DNA of 64,000 nt from JAPPLB01 sp965218555 (GCA_965218555.1 OZ244625.1:3968001-4032000), one strand, 5' to 3'; counted from the first letter of the stretch, positions 51,035 to 60,807 are shown. Made by a program: numbers and translations. Notes: generated by a model from the sequence alone, not told the origin.

Positions 51035-51331
51035 TTAAAGCTCCCGGTAACGATGTGCCTCCATGCGCACCCTCCGGCCGGTGAAGCGAACACCCTCGGT
51101 TTCCAGGCGCATTCTCTGTTCCAGGCCGGCCTCGCCCGGCAACGCGATGCGGCCGCCCGCGGCGAGGATGCGGTGCCACGGAAGGCCGAGCCCGTGCGGC
51201 GCCCGCCGCAAAGCCCAGCCGACCTGCCGCGGCGAGCAACGTGGGTGAACGGCTCGTGCGATGTCGCCGTAGGTGGCCACATAGCCCGCTGGGACGCGTC
51301 GAACCGCCTCCCAGATTCGTTCGGCCTGCAC
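51035..51331 (-). CDS. Alkyltransferase-like protein (MGMT family)
   Basis: This 98-residue protein corresponds to the DNA-binding half of O6-methylguanine methyltransferase. The active-site PCHR is replaced by PWHRI (LGLPWHRILAAGGRIALPG), the hallmark of ATL proteins. These bind alkylated guanine and hand it to nucleotide excision repair instead of removing the alkyl group. VPAGYVATYGDIARAV and SPRQVGWALRRAP (helix-turn-helix with the Arg finger) are conserved. The start is a GTG. Confidence 0.92.
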   Translation of the reverse strand: MQAERIWEAVRRVPAGYVATYGDIARAVHPRCSPRQVGWALRRAPHGLGLPWHRILAAGGRIALPGEAGLEQRMRLETEGVRFTGRRVRMEAHRYREL

Positions 51332-51345
51332 TTCAGACTTTGGCG

Positions 51346-51588
51346 TCAGTTGGCAGCGACCCGTCCGGTGATGGCCTCGCGCAATCCTTCCAGCAACCCT
51401 TCGAGCTTGGCTTGGCTATGCTCCAGCCGCGCCACGCGCTCTGCCAGCTGCTTCATGTCTTCTCGCAGCCGCGCCTCCATCCGGGCCATCTCCTCCCGCA
51501 GTCCGCGACTGCTGGTCAGGATCAGCCCGGCCAGGGCTACTCCCACCGCCACGACCGCGGTCAAGATGCTGATTAGCTCAACGCTCAT
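51346..51588 (-). CDS. Small membrane-anchored coiled-coil protein
   Basis: The 80-residue protein has one N-terminal membrane helix (LISILTAVVAVGVALAGLIL) followed by a charged heptad-rich coiled coil (LREEMARMEARLREDMKQLAERVARLEHSQAKLEGLLEGLREAI). The ATG at 51588 has GGAGAAAAGC upstream. Such proteins recur in many genomes without a known role, often annotated as hypothetical. It lies 14 bp upstream of the ATL gene on the same strand. Confidence 0.75.
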   Translation of the reverse strand: MSVELISILTAVVAVGVALAGLILTSSRGLREEMARMEARLREDMKQLAERVARLEHSQAKLEGLLEGLREAITGRVAAN

Positions 51589-51825
51589 GCTTTTCTCCAA
51601 TCAGTTTTGCCCATTCTCCCATGCCCGAGACAAGAACCCTGAGAAACAAGCCGATACCCATTCGCGAAGAGCCGCGCCTGATGGACAGCGCCGCACCACA
51701 GTAAAGAATCCCGTCGAGCAGCCGCCGGCCCTGTCGCCGACGTTCCGGACGGCCGCCCTGCACGACGATACCTGACAACGAATGTACCGCAGAACCAGCC
51801 TGACGGAAAGTGTTTCCAGCTCGCG

Positions 51826-53279
51826 CTAAGCCAGAAGCTTCTGGATCACGTTTCCGCCCACATCGGTCAGGCGAAAATCACGGCCCTGAAACTTGAACGT
51901 CAGCTTCTCGTGATCCAGGCCGAGCAGGTGCAGCACGGTCGCCTGCACATCGTGAACCGTGACCTTGTCCTCGACGGCGTTGAAGCCCAGCTCGTCCGTC
52001 TCGCCAATCATCTGGCCGGGCCGCCCCCCCCCCCGCCGGCGAACCACATCAGGAACGCATCGATGTGATGATTGCGTCCGATCGTCTCCCGCAGTTCGCC
52101 CATCGGAGTGCGGCCGAATTCGCCGCCCCACATTACGAGCGTCTCATCCAGGAGACCGCGGGACTTGAGGTCGCGGATCAGCGCAGCGACCGGCTGGTCG
52201 ATCTGCCGGGTGACATTGTCGAGAGCCTCATTGAGGTTCTGACCGCCTGTGCCGTGATGATCCCAATCGGTGTGATAGAGCTGTACGAAGCGTACGCCGC
52301 GCTCGACCAGCCGCCGCGCCAGGAGACAGTTGTTCCCGAACGAGTTTGCGCCGGGCTCGACGCCGTACATCTCGAGTGTCTTCGGACTCTCCTCGGAGAA
52401 ATTGATCAATTCCGGCCCGCTGGTCTGCATGCGAAACGCCATCTCATAGGATGAAATGCGAGTCGCAATCTCCGGATCACCCGTTTCCTGAAGGTGATCG
52501 AGGTTGAGGCGGCGGATCGTATCGATGGTCCGGCTTTGGCGCCGGCGGCTCATGCCCTCCGGATTCGAGAGGTTCAGAATCGGGTCGCCGCCGCCCTGAA
52601 AAGGCACCCCCTGATAGGCGGTGGGGATGAATCCGCTGCCCCAATTCAGCGCGCCTCCCCGTGGCCCGCGCGGTCCGGACTGCAGCACGACGAAGCCCGG
52701 CAATTCGTCTGACTCGCTACCGAGCCCGTAGGTCACCCAGGCCCCCATGCTCGGATGCCCGAATCGAGGCGTCCCGGTGTTCGCGAAAATCTTCGCGGGC
52801 GCATGGTTGAAATTCTCGCCTTGGATCGTCTTGATGAACGTCAGGTCATCGACCACCTGCGCCGTGTGAGGCAGGCACTCGGATACCCACTGGCCCGACT
52901 GGCCGTAGCGCTTGAACTCGCGGCGGGTTCCCAATAGTTGCGGAACCTGCTTCGAGAAGCTTTCCATGAAGGCGAAGCGCTTCCCTTCGAGGAACGATTG
53001 CGGAATCTCCTTCCCGCTGTAGCGTTGCAGCTCTTTCTTGTGCTCGAACAGTTCGAACTGGCTCGGTCCGCCGGCCATGAACAGGTAGATGACGCTCTTG
53101 GCCTTGGGAGCGAAATGCGGCGCTTTCGGCGCGAGCGGGTTGCTCACCTTGGGCAGGTTCGCCGCGCGTGCGCTAGCGCCCAGGTAGGACCCGAGAGCCA
53201 ACTGCCCGAGACCAACGAAACATTGATTGAAGAACTGCCGCCGCGTGCGGTTCAGAAGATCCCGTTGCTCTGGGCTCAT
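51826..53279 (-). pseudogene. DUF1501 (sulfatase-like) protein, frameshifted in a homopolymer
   Basis: The N-terminus carries a Tat-type signal (RTRRQFFNQC). The protein then shows DUF1501 signatures: KSVIYLFMAGGPSQFELFEHK, GEFGRTPMGE and GRNHHIDAFLMWFAGGG. At 52024-52034 the plus strand has eleven C bases. In the sense strand this run shifts the frame after AGGG. The correct frame resumes as RPGQMIGETDELGFNAVEDKVTVHDVQATVLHLLGLDHEKL and ends at 51826. A small change in tract length restores about 484 residues. DUF1501 proteins are exported alkaline-phosphatase-superfamily members of unknown substrate. Confidence 0.88.
52024..52034. repeat. C11 homopolymer tract inside the DUF1501 gene
   Basis: Eleven C bases (G11 in the coding sense) lie at the glycine-rich loop of the protein and set its reading frame. 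The tract is long enough for slipped-strand changes or for a base-calling error. Confidence 0.8.
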
Positions 53280-53546
53280 ACCTTGTTCCCCGGTTACCCG
53301 AACCCAACAGTATGAATGATATCACCGTGCGGGACGCGCTCCTGCCCGGCAGTCCGCGGCCCGCGACGCCGGCCTCGGCTTTCACATCCGCACCCGTGCG
53401 CTCGCGCCGGCCCGGTGAGCACCGCGTGAGTAAACGCAGATCGGAATCTCCCGGCGCGGCCGAGTCGACGATAGCGCCGCTGAGCCGCCCGGCTTCACCG
53501 CCGTTGCATGACGCTGGTTGCAATCCGCCTGTGGGAAAATGCCCAC

Positions 53547-55250
53547 ATGATCCCGCCCGTGCGCCGCATTCGACCTTTTGCCGTGATCGCGGCGGTCGCC
53601 GGCTTTTGGCCGTGCATGGCCTCCTCGGAAGCGACGACGCGGCTTCCCGTCTTCACCGACAGGAGGGCCGCCGCCGGTATCGCCTTCAGGCACCGCGCCA
53701 ACCCGACTGCCGACAAGTACCTCGTCGAGACGATGGGAGGCGGTGTCGCCTTATTCGATTTCAACAACGACAGCCGACTCGACATCCTGTTCGTGAACAG
53801 CGGTTCGTTGATAAAGACGGAACCGGGAGTCACGATCGACCGCTCGCAGGCCGCGTTCTGGAACCGCCTCTACGAGAACAAGGGCGACGGCACGTTCAGC
53901 GACGTCACGGAGAGGTCGGGCCTGTCCGGAAGCGATGCCGCGATCTACGGCATGGGTGTCGCAACGGGCGACTACGACAACGACGGTCTCACCGATGTCC
54001 TGCTTACAGGATTTCCCGAAGCCCGGCTTTATCGCAATCGGGGCGGCGGACGCTTCGAGGATATTACCGGGAGCAGCGGCCTCGACATGCCCGGCTGGTC
54101 CGTTTCCGCCGGATTCTTCGACTACGACCGTGACGGCCGACTCGACCTGTTCGTCACCCGCTACCTCGACTGGGACTTCGCCAAACACATCGAATGCGGC
54201 AAAGCCGTGCGCGTCTACTGCACGCCGAAGCGCCACCAGCCTACCAGCAACATGCTGTTCCACAACAACGGCGATGGCGCGTTCAGCGATGTTTCGGTGC
54301 GGTCGGGCGTCGGACAGGTGCTTGGCAAGGCCCTCGGCGTCGCTTTCAATGACTACGACGCGGATGGCTGGACCGACGTCGTCGTCGCCAACGACTCAGT
54401 TGCTCAGATCCTGTTCCGGAACAACCACGACGGCACGTTCAGTGAGGTGGCGCTCGAGTCCGGCCTCGCCTACAACGATGAAGGCGGCAGCTTCGCCGGC
54501 ATGGGCGTCGCCTTTGACGACTACGACAACGACAGCCGCCCTGACGTCTTGATCACCAATCTGGCCAAAGAACTGTATGCGCTCTATCGCAACGACGGAC
54601 AGGGCTTGTTCACCTACGTGACGCGGTCCACTTACATCGGCCGGATCACAAGCTTGATGTCCGGTTGGGGGACTCGCTTTTTCGACCACGATCTCGACGG
54701 CCGCAAGGACGTTTTTGTCGCGCAGAGCCATGTAATGGATAACGTCGAGGTCCTTGACTCAGCCCTTGTTTACCGCCAGCCGCCGCTCATGGCTCGCAAC
54801 ATCGGCGGCAAGTTCGAGGATGTTTCGGCTTCCAGCGGCGCGGCATTCCAGCAAAACTACGCGGGACGCGGGGCGGCCTTCGGGGATCTCGACAATGACG
54901 GCGACATCGACGTCGTCATGGCGGTGCTCGACGCAGAGCCGTTGTTTCTCTATAGCAACGCGGCTGAACGGGGCGGGCACTGGCTGATCGTCAACCCGGA
55001 GGGGAGAGTTTCGAACCGTCAAGGGCCGGGCGCAAAGATTCACATTCGCGATGCGGACGGCGGCGAGCAGTGGGGATACTCGACCACGGCGGGGAGCTAT
55101 CTGTCCGCAAGCGACCACCGTGTCCATTTCGGACTGGGCGTCAGCGACCGGCTGGAGTGGATCCGGATCGAGTGGCCGAGCGGAGCACTGCGGGAGTTGA
55201 AGGACGTCGAAGCAGACCGGATTCTTACCATCAAGGAGCCCGCCCCATGA
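53547..55250 (+). CDS. FG-GAP/VCBS repeat protein with ASPIC/UnbV domain
   Basis: The 567-residue exported protein has a signal sequence (RIRPFAVIAAVAGFWPCMASSEA). FG-GAP/VCBS repeats with calcium-binding DxDNDGxxD loops follow (FDFNNDSRLDILF, GDYDNDGLTDVLL, FDYDRDGRLDLFV, FNDYDADGWTDVVV, FDDYDNDSRPDVLI, GDLDNDGDIDVVM). The C-terminus is an ASPIC/UnbV domain (RQGPGAKIHIRDADG, YLSASDHRVHFGLG, IEWPSGALREL). Such proteins form a beta-propeller on the cell surface. It overlaps the TPR gene by ATGA, and the two are a recurrent pair in Acidobacteria and Planctomycetes. Confidence 0.92.
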   Translation: MIPPVRRIRPFAVIAAVAGFWPCMASSEATTRLPVFTDRRAAAGIAFRHRANPTADKYLVETMGGGVALFDFNNDSRLDILFVNSGSLIKTEPGVTIDRSQAAFWNRLYENKGDGTFSDVTERSGLSGSDAAIYGMGVATGDYDNDGLTDVLLTGFPEARLYRNRGGGRFEDITGSSGLDMPGWSVSAGFFDYDRDGRLDLFVTRYLDWDFAKHIECGKAVRVYCTPKRHQPTSNMLFHNNGDGAFSDVSVRSGVGQVLGKALGVAFNDYDADGWTDVVVANDSVAQILFRNNHDGTFSEVALESGLAYNDEGGSFAGMGVAFDDYDNDSRPDVLITNLAKELYALYRNDGQGLFTYVTRSTYIGRITSLMSGWGTRFFDHDLDGRKDVFVAQSHVMDNVEVLDSALVYRQPPLMARNIGGKFEDVSASSGAAFQQNYAGRGAAFGDLDNDGDIDVVMAVLDAEPLFLYSNAAERGGHWLIVNPEGRVSNRQGPGAKIHIRDADGGEQWGYSTTAGSYLSASDHRVHFGLGVSDRLEWIRIEWPSGALRELKDVEADRILTIKEPAP

Positions 55251-56413
55251 TGCGGCCTCACGCCGCCGCAGCGGTGCGGCGCACTGTGCCCGTTTGTCTG
55301 TCGGTGCTGGGGTTTCTGGTGGCTGCTTTCTCCCCTTTCTCTTCGGAGCCGCTGCGTTCGCAAACCCCACTCAGTCCGGAAGTCGTGGCGCACGTGAAAG
55401 CGGGACTCCAAGCTCGCCGGGAACAGCGCCACGCCGACGCCCGCCGCGAATTGGAAGCAGCCGTCAAGCTGGCCCCGCAGATCGCCGAGATCCATTTGAA
55501 CCTGGGTCTCGTTTACCACGAGCAGGGCGAGCCGGCGCTGGCCGTGAAATCGCTGGGGAAGGCGCTCACGCTCACGCCCGAAGTGAAAGGCGCCCGGATG
55601 CTGATGGGTTTCAACCTGCTGACGCTCGGGAGCTTCGGCCCGGCCGCGGAGCACCTCGAGAAGGCCTATCAAGAGGACCCGACTCCCCAGATCAGCTACT
55701 GGTTGGGGTTGGCCTACTTGAAGTCGGGCCGGCCGCGCGAGGCGATTCCCAGGTTGGAGGCGGCCCTCGACAAACAGCCCGATAACCCCGACCTGCTCTA
55801 TTACACGGCCAAGGCGTATTCAGCCGTCTCGGCGCAACTCCGGTTGACTTTGCTGCGAACGGTTCCTGACTCCGCTCGCGCCCGCCAGGCGATCGGCGAT
55901 GACCATGCCCTCAATGGCCGCACGGACCAGGCCATCGTGGAATACGAGGCGGCCTTGGAGCGGACCCCCCAGGCTGTCGGCATACACCGGGCGCTCGGCG
56001 ACCTTTACCGCGAAGCGTCACGCCTCGAGGATGCCGCTCGGCACTACGAGCTGGAGCTGCGCCGCACACCCGACGACTTGGAGACGCACTACCGCTACGG
56101 GTCGGTTCTGTTGCAGCTCGGCCGGTCCGCGGAAGCGGTCGTCCATTTACAGGCCGCCGTTGACGGCGATCCCACACACACCGAAGCCCTCTTCAGCCTG
56201 GGCAAGGCGCTTTTCGATCAGGCTGACCTTGACGCCGCGGAAGATGCTTTTCGCGAGGTCCTGGCCAATAGCCCCACCCTGCAGCAAGCTATGTCGTCGC
56301 ACTACGAGATCGCCCAAATCCTGCGCCGGCAGGACAAGCCGGAAGCAGCCGCCGAGCATCTGAATGTGTTCAGAAAGTTGCGTGGTCAGTTGATCCGCGT
56401 GGAGCAGAAGTGA
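55247..56413 (+). CDS. TPR-repeat exported protein
   Basis: The 388-residue protein has a signal peptide (VPVCLSVLGFLVAAFSPF) and about nine TPR units, such as ARREQRHADARRELEAAVKLAP, EIHLNLGLVYHEQGEPALAVK, YWLGLAYLKSGRPREAIPRLE, LNGRTDQAIVEYEAALERTP and LFSLGKALFDQADLDAAEDAF. The start overlaps the FG-GAP/ASPIC stop, so the two are translationally coupled and probably act together in the periplasm. Its TAA/TGA end directly abuts the stop of the convergent peroxidase gene with no intervening base. Confidence 0.9.
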   Translation: MMRPHAAAAVRRTVPVCLSVLGFLVAAFSPFSSEPLRSQTPLSPEVVAHVKAGLQARREQRHADARRELEAAVKLAPQIAEIHLNLGLVYHEQGEPALAVKSLGKALTLTPEVKGARMLMGFNLLTLGSFGPAAEHLEKAYQEDPTPQISYWLGLAYLKSGRPREAIPRLEAALDKQPDNPDLLYYTAKAYSAVSAQLRLTLLRTVPDSARARQAIGDDHALNGRTDQAIVEYEAALERTPQAVGIHRALGDLYREASRLEDAARHYELELRRTPDDLETHYRYGSVLLQLGRSAEAVVHLQAAVDGDPTHTEALFSLGKALFDQADLDAAEDAFREVLANSPTLQQAMSSHYEIAQILRRQDKPEAAAEHLNVFRKLRGQLIRVEQK

Positions 56414-57397
56414 TTAGATCCCGTCGCGCACCGTCCCGGTCAGTGTGTGCAGGAAAGCCACCAGCGCTTCCTTTTCCGCGTCTGTAAGCCGTAGCGGCAA
56501 CAGTTCGCGGTCGAGCCAGGGATTCCGATTGCCGCCGCGATTGTAGTAGTCCGCTACGTCTCTCAAGGTGGCAAGGCTGCCGTCGTGCATGTAGGGGGCG
56601 CGGTCGGCGACATTGCGCAGCGTCGGCGTCTTGAACGAACCGCGATCGTTCGCCTGCTCCGTGAACTGGAAACGGCCCAGATCCACCAACTCGCCGTTCT
56701 TCCAGGCGATGCCGGTGTTGCGGAACTTCTCGTCGGTGAGGTTCGGGCCCAGGTGGCAATCGGTGCAATTGCCTTTCCCGCGAAAGATCTCGAGGCCGCG
56801 CCGCTCCAACTCGGTCAGCGCGTCGCCTTCGCCGTTCAAGTACCGGTCGTAGCGGGAATTGCCCGCGAGAATCGTCCTCACGTAGCCGGCCAACGCGTGC
56901 GATACGTCCTGCTCGGTAATGTCGTGTCCGAAGACGCTGTCGAACTCCGCGGTGTACTGCTCATCCTTGCGGAGCCGCGCCACGACTTCCTCCAGCGTCA
57001 TGTCCATCTCTTTGTCGTTGATGATCGGCTGGAGAACCTGCTCCTCGAGTGTCGGGATGCGCCCGTCCCAGAAAAACGCCGTGCCATAACCGCGATTGAG
57101 AATCGCCGGAACGCGGCGAGCGCCGATGCGTCCGAAGACGCCTTCGGCCAGGGGCTTATCGTCGGTGAAGTTCCGCTTCGGGTCATGACACGTCGAGCAA
57201 GCGACCGTGCCGTCGCGGGAAAGCTGTTTCTCGTTGAAGAGCCGCCGGCCGAGTTCGACTTTCTTGCGCGTGAGCGGGTTGTCTTTGGGGACGGGCAGGT
57301 AGTTGTCGAGTCCGAGAGGGATGTCGAGGCGTTCGGCAGCCGGCAAAGCCGCGAGAGCCGCCGCAAACACGCCGGCAACCAGTGTTGGAAGGCGCAT
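56414..57397 (-). CDS. Dihaem cytochrome c peroxidase family protein
   Basis: The 327-residue periplasmic protein has a signal peptide (VAGVFAAALAALPAA) and two haem c sites, CSTCH (67-71) and CTDCH (211-215). It shows the MauG/CCP signatures LGRRLFNEKQLSRDGTVAC, RRVPAILNRGYGTAFFWDGR, LEEQVLQPI and the distal KTPTLRNVADRAPYMHDGSLATL. It reduces hydrogen peroxide with electrons from cytochrome c, or acts as a MauG-like oxidase. It is divergent from the multihaem cytochrome gene, with only 33 bp between the starts. Confidence 0.94.
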   Translation of the reverse strand: MRLPTLVAGVFAAALAALPAAERLDIPLGLDNYLPVPKDNPLTRKKVELGRRLFNEKQLSRDGTVACSTCHDPKRNFTDDKPLAEGVFGRIGARRVPAILNRGYGTAFFWDGRIPTLEEQVLQPIINDKEMDMTLEEVVARLRKDEQYTAEFDSVFGHDITEQDVSHALAGYVRTILAGNSRYDRYLNGEGDALTELERRGLEIFRGKGNCTDCHLGPNLTDEKFRNTGIAWKNGELVDLGRFQFTEQANDRGSFKTPTLRNVADRAPYMHDGSLATLRDVADYYNRGGNRNPWLDRELLPLRLTDAEKEALVAFLHTLTGTVRDGI

Positions 57398-57430
57398 CGC
57401 TTTCGATATTTTCCCTCACGAGTCACTACG

Positions 57431-58612
57431 ATGGAAATGAGGCGGAGTATGTTTTTGCGAGCCGGATCAACGCTACTCGACGGTAGGGGCCGCGCTTGGG
57501 TGGCGGCCTGCTCGTCTTTCCTGATGACAATGGTCGTCTTGGCTCTGTCGTTGTCCGCCGGGAACGCGGCTCCGGACGACCGTCTTGCGGATTACGTCGG
57601 CGCGACCATCTGCGCCGGCTGCCACAAGGACCAATTCGAGCGACAAAGCCGCAGCGGGCACGCCCGCTCTCTGCGACCTCTCTCGCAGCACGAGGACCTT
57701 CGCTCGCTGTTGGACGACGCGGAGGTGGAACGGGCGCCTGGATTCCGCTATCGCTTTTTCGTCGAGCAGGACGAATTGCGAGTCAACGTCAGCGGCGGGG
57801 ACACGCAGAAAACCGTTCCGGTCGAATGGGCCTTCGGCGCAATGGAGCAGGCCATTACCTTCGTCAGCCAGGTCGACGAAGACCGTTACGTCGAGCACCA
57901 CCTCAGCTACTATGCCGCGGTGCAAGGGCTGGCGCCCACGCCCGGCCATCAGGGGTCACGGGCCGCGAACGCGGAAGAAGCTCTGGGCGTTTTCTACGAA
58001 ACGTTCGATCCCCAGCCGAAGATCATGCGCTGCTTCCAGTGCCACTCGACCGGGCCGCTGGCTTTAGGCCCGAACCTGTCGTTGGAGCCGCATGAGTTGG
58101 GCGTCCGCTGCGAGGCATGTCACGGACCCGGCCGCAGCCACGTCGAGGCGATAGCCGGGCGCGAACCCGCGAAGATCCGGGCGTCGATCCGTAACCCGAA
58201 GAACATGTCGGCCCGGCAGCAGACGGAATTCTGCGGAGCTTGTCATCGTCCGCCGGCCTCCGATGGTGCTTCCATCGACTGGCGCGACCCTTGGAACGTT
58301 CGCCATCAGCCGGTCTATCTCACGCAGAGCAAGTGCTTCGTCGAAAGCGCCGGAGCGCTCAGTTGCTTCACCTGCCACGATCCGCACAACCCTCTCCTGC
58401 AAAATGCCCCGGCGTACTACAGCGGAAAATGCCGCGCGTGTCACGACGCGCCGGCTCACCCGGAGAGTCTGCGGGTGTCCGGCAATCAAGCGGACGCCTG
58501 CACCGGCTGCCACATGCCGACAGTCGTTCCGCAAGAGCACCTGAGGTTCACGAACCACTGGATCGGGGTGTATGCCCCCGGCAAGGTGCTCCGGCCTGAG
58601 CAGGGGCTCTGA
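57431..58612 (+). CDS. Multihaem cytochrome c (seven CxxCH), c554-like
   Basis: The 393-residue exported protein has an N-terminal hydrophobic signal (SSFLMTMVVLALSLSAGNA) and seven haem c motifs in order: CAGCH, CFQCH, CEACH, CGACH, CFTCH, CRACH and CTGCH. The YVGATICAGCHKDQFERQSRSGHARSL start and GVRCEACHGPGRSHVE segment are typical of the cytochrome c554/c-prime-like electron carriers. Probable role: periplasmic electron transfer, possibly with the divergent dihaem peroxidase. The ATG at 57431 lies 33 bp from the peroxidase start, so the promoters must overlap. Confidence 0.92.
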   Translation: MEMRRSMFLRAGSTLLDGRGRAWVAACSSFLMTMVVLALSLSAGNAAPDDRLADYVGATICAGCHKDQFERQSRSGHARSLRPLSQHEDLRSLLDDAEVERAPGFRYRFFVEQDELRVNVSGGDTQKTVPVEWAFGAMEQAITFVSQVDEDRYVEHHLSYYAAVQGLAPTPGHQGSRAANAEEALGVFYETFDPQPKIMRCFQCHSTGPLALGPNLSLEPHELGVRCEACHGPGRSHVEAIAGREPAKIRASIRNPKNMSARQQTEFCGACHRPPASDGASIDWRDPWNVRHQPVYLTQSKCFVESAGALSCFTCHDPHNPLLQNAPAYYSGKCRACHDAPAHPESLRVSGNQADACTGCHMPTVVPQEHLRFTNHWIGVYAPGKVLRPEQGL

Positions 58613-58619
58613 TCGTCGA

Positions 58620-59771
58620 TTAACCGATGCGATATTTGTCGATCGTCTCTTCGTTCACTTCGACGCCCAGGCCCGGTCCCTGCGGCACGGCGACATAGCC
58701 GTCTTCGATACGTAGCGGCTCCTTGACGAGTGAGCGGCTGAGCGGTCCCTGTGACGTGTTGAACTCGACAAATACGGCCCGGCGTTGGAAGGCGTTCAAG
58801 TGCAGCGAGGCGGCCGTCAACAAATCCGAGCACCAGGAATGGGGAATCACCAGCCGGTTCGCCAGCTCCGCCATGTGAACGATCTTGCGGGCCGTCGTAA
58901 ACCCGCCGCAACGCGTCAAGTCGGGTTGCAGGATGTCCACCTTCCCGCGATCGATCAACTGCCGGAAGCCCCACTCGGTGGCCTCTTGTTCGCCGCAGGC
59001 GATCGGGGTCTCGACGCTCTCGGCGACTTTGCCGTAGCCGTCATAGTCCTCGGGATGCAGAATCTCTTCGATGAAGTACGGCCGAAACGGCTCGATGGAC
59101 CGCACGACGGAGATGGCTTGCTTCGGCGTCCGCTCGATGAACCAGCCGGTATCGACCATCAAGTCGTTCTGATCGCCCAGCTCTTCACGAGCGGCCTCTA
59201 CCAGGCGCACATCATGATCCGGATTCCGGCCGAAGACGCCCCAGCCGAACTTCACCGCCGTGAATCCCTGGTCCAGATAGACGCGGGCCGCCTGGCGCAT
59301 GGCTTCGGGCGTGCCTCGAAACAATGTGCTCGCATAGGCGCGCACCTTGTCCCGCCAGGCTGCCCCCAACAGGATGTGGATCGGCTGTTGGTAGAACTTG
59401 CCGGCGATGTCCCACAGCGCGATGTCGATGGCGGAGATCGCCTGAATGACGGCGCCGCGGCGTCCGTAGTAGATGCTGCCGCGGTACATCTTGTACCAGA
59501 GGCGTTCCATCTCCAGCGGATTCTGTCCGACGATCAGCGATGCCAGGCCGTCAAACGCTTCCAGGCCCGCTTCGGCCCAGCGTGGCGCATCGATCGCCGC
59601 CTTCGCCACCGACGGCGCGGTCTCGATGTCCGAGTAGCCCGTGATGCCGGCATCCGTCGATACCTTGACCAGACCGAGAAAGGTTGCCCCCTGGGGTTCC
59701 TCCGCGCTTTCAGGAGCGTTGTAGAGCCCCGGCGATTTGAGGATGATCAGTTCGACGTCGGTGATCTTCAT
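58620..59771 (-). CDS. Mandelate racemase/muconate lactonizing enzyme family protein
   Basis: This 383-residue enolase-superfamily enzyme has a capping domain (MKITDVELIILKS) and a barrel with metal and acid/base motifs. These include Lys in FTAVKFGWGVFG (KxK-like), Asp in LMVDTGWF, Glu in FIEEILHPED, Glu in IACGEQEATEWGF, Asp in DILQPDLTRCGG and His in VIPHSWCSDL. The GEQE and PHSW arrangement fits the mandelate-racemase/acid-sugar-dehydratase branch. The substrate is probably a sugar acid. Its ATG lies 7 bp after the stop of the aspartoacylase-like gene, so they form an operon. Confidence 0.92.
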   Translation of the reverse strand: MKITDVELIILKSPGLYNAPESAEEPQGATFLGLVKVSTDAGITGYSDIETAPSVAKAAIDAPRWAEAGLEAFDGLASLIVGQNPLEMERLWYKMYRGSIYYGRRGAVIQAISAIDIALWDIAGKFYQQPIHILLGAAWRDKVRAYASTLFRGTPEAMRQAARVYLDQGFTAVKFGWGVFGRNPDHDVRLVEAAREELGDQNDLMVDTGWFIERTPKQAISVVRSIEPFRPYFIEEILHPEDYDGYGKVAESVETPIACGEQEATEWGFRQLIDRGKVDILQPDLTRCGGFTTARKIVHMAELANRLVIPHSWCSDLLTAASLHLNAFQRRAVFVEFNTSQGPLSRSLVKEPLRIEDGYVAVPQGPGLGVEVNEETIDKYRIG

Positions 59772-59778
59772 GGCGCTG

Positions 59779-60807
59779 TCAGGAGGCGGTCTCGCGGCCC
59801 ACGACGTAGAGGGTGACGCCTTTGTTGACCATCGCCCGGAAGTGAAGCATGAGCACCCAGCCGGCGCGGTCCGTGCGAATCTCGAGCGCCGGGGCGGAGT
59901 GATCGGAAAAATCATGCAGGCGCCCCAGCAGGTCCCCGGCCTCGACCCGCTGCCCGAGACGGACCACCGGTTCCCACACACCGTCGCGTGGCGTCGGGAC
60001 GTAGTCATCGAGGTTGGCGGCGTCGACCAACCGGGTAGCCTCGCTGCCCTCTTCGCGAATCCTGACAATATCGCCGTCGAGCAGGCCGTAGTGCCTCAGG
60101 ACGTTCTTGATGCCTTCGTAGGCATGCCGCGTGCCGTCGACGTTGGTCGACTCTCCGTAGCCGAACTCCCCGCCGATCGTGATCTTGCCATCCGCCTCGG
60201 CTTCGTCCGTAAGCAGCCCCGAGGTCATGTCGCTCGAATACACCAGGATGAACGGTGTGTCGAACAGCCGCGCAACACGCTCGATTTCCGCCCGCTGCGC
60301 CGGGTCGGGAATGGGATGAAAAGACGAGCAGAAGGGAAAACATCCCTCCATGCCCCCGGAGTGGATATCGAGCACGACATGAACCTGGGGAAAGATGTAG
60401 CGCTTCACGAAGTGGGCGATACGGTATGAGATGGTCCCTCGCGGATCTCCCGGGAACGCACGGTTCATGTTCACCCCGTCAAGAGGCGACACCCGAAGGT
60501 TGGCCGTGCAGGCGCCGGGACTCAACTGAGGGATCAGGATCACCCGGCCGCGTAGCGCAGCGGCGTCGAGATCATGACACAGGCGCTTGACCGAAACCTG
60601 GCCTTCGTATTCATTGCCGTGCGTGCCGCCGAAAGCCACGACGGCGGGCGGGGAAGTCGGGGCTCGGCTGCCGCGGCTCCCGTTGATCACGGTCAGCGGG
60701 AGCAGCGAGTAGCCCCAGGAGCTGTCCAAATGGAACGCCGCCTGATAGTGATGCTTACCTGGCTTTTCGAAATCGATCTGCTTCGGATCGTAGACAACCT
60801 CTGGCAC
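59779..60807 (-). CDS. Succinylglutamate desuccinylase/aspartoacylase-like zinc hydrolase
   Basis: The 342-residue M14-like metallohydrolase has zinc ligands in FGGTHGNEYEGQ (His and Glu) and VVLDIHSGGMEG (His). NMNRAFPGDPRGT is the substrate-binding signature of the AstE/AspA family. A C-terminal beta domain (LGQRVEAGDLLGRLHDF) follows. A GTG at 60807 with AAAGGG upstream is preferred; an open frame continues to 61095 but its composition is unlike coding sequence. It probably deacylates an N-acyl amino acid or related compound, co-transcribed with the MR/MLE enzyme. Confidence 0.9.
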   Translation of the reverse strand: MPEVVYDPKQIDFEKPGKHHYQAAFHLDSSWGYSLLPLTVINGSRGSRAPTSPPAVVAFGGTHGNEYEGQVSVKRLCHDLDAAALRGRVILIPQLSPGACTANLRVSPLDGVNMNRAFPGDPRGTISYRIAHFVKRYIFPQVHVVLDIHSGGMEGCFPFCSSFHPIPDPAQRAEIERVARLFDTPFILVYSSDMTSGLLTDEAEADGKITIGGEFGYGESTNVDGTRHAYEGIKNVLRHYGLLDGDIVRIREEGSEATRLVDAANLDDYVPTPRDGVWEPVVRLGQRVEAGDLLGRLHDFSDHSAPALEIRTDRAGWVLMLHFRAMVNKGVTLYVVGRETAS

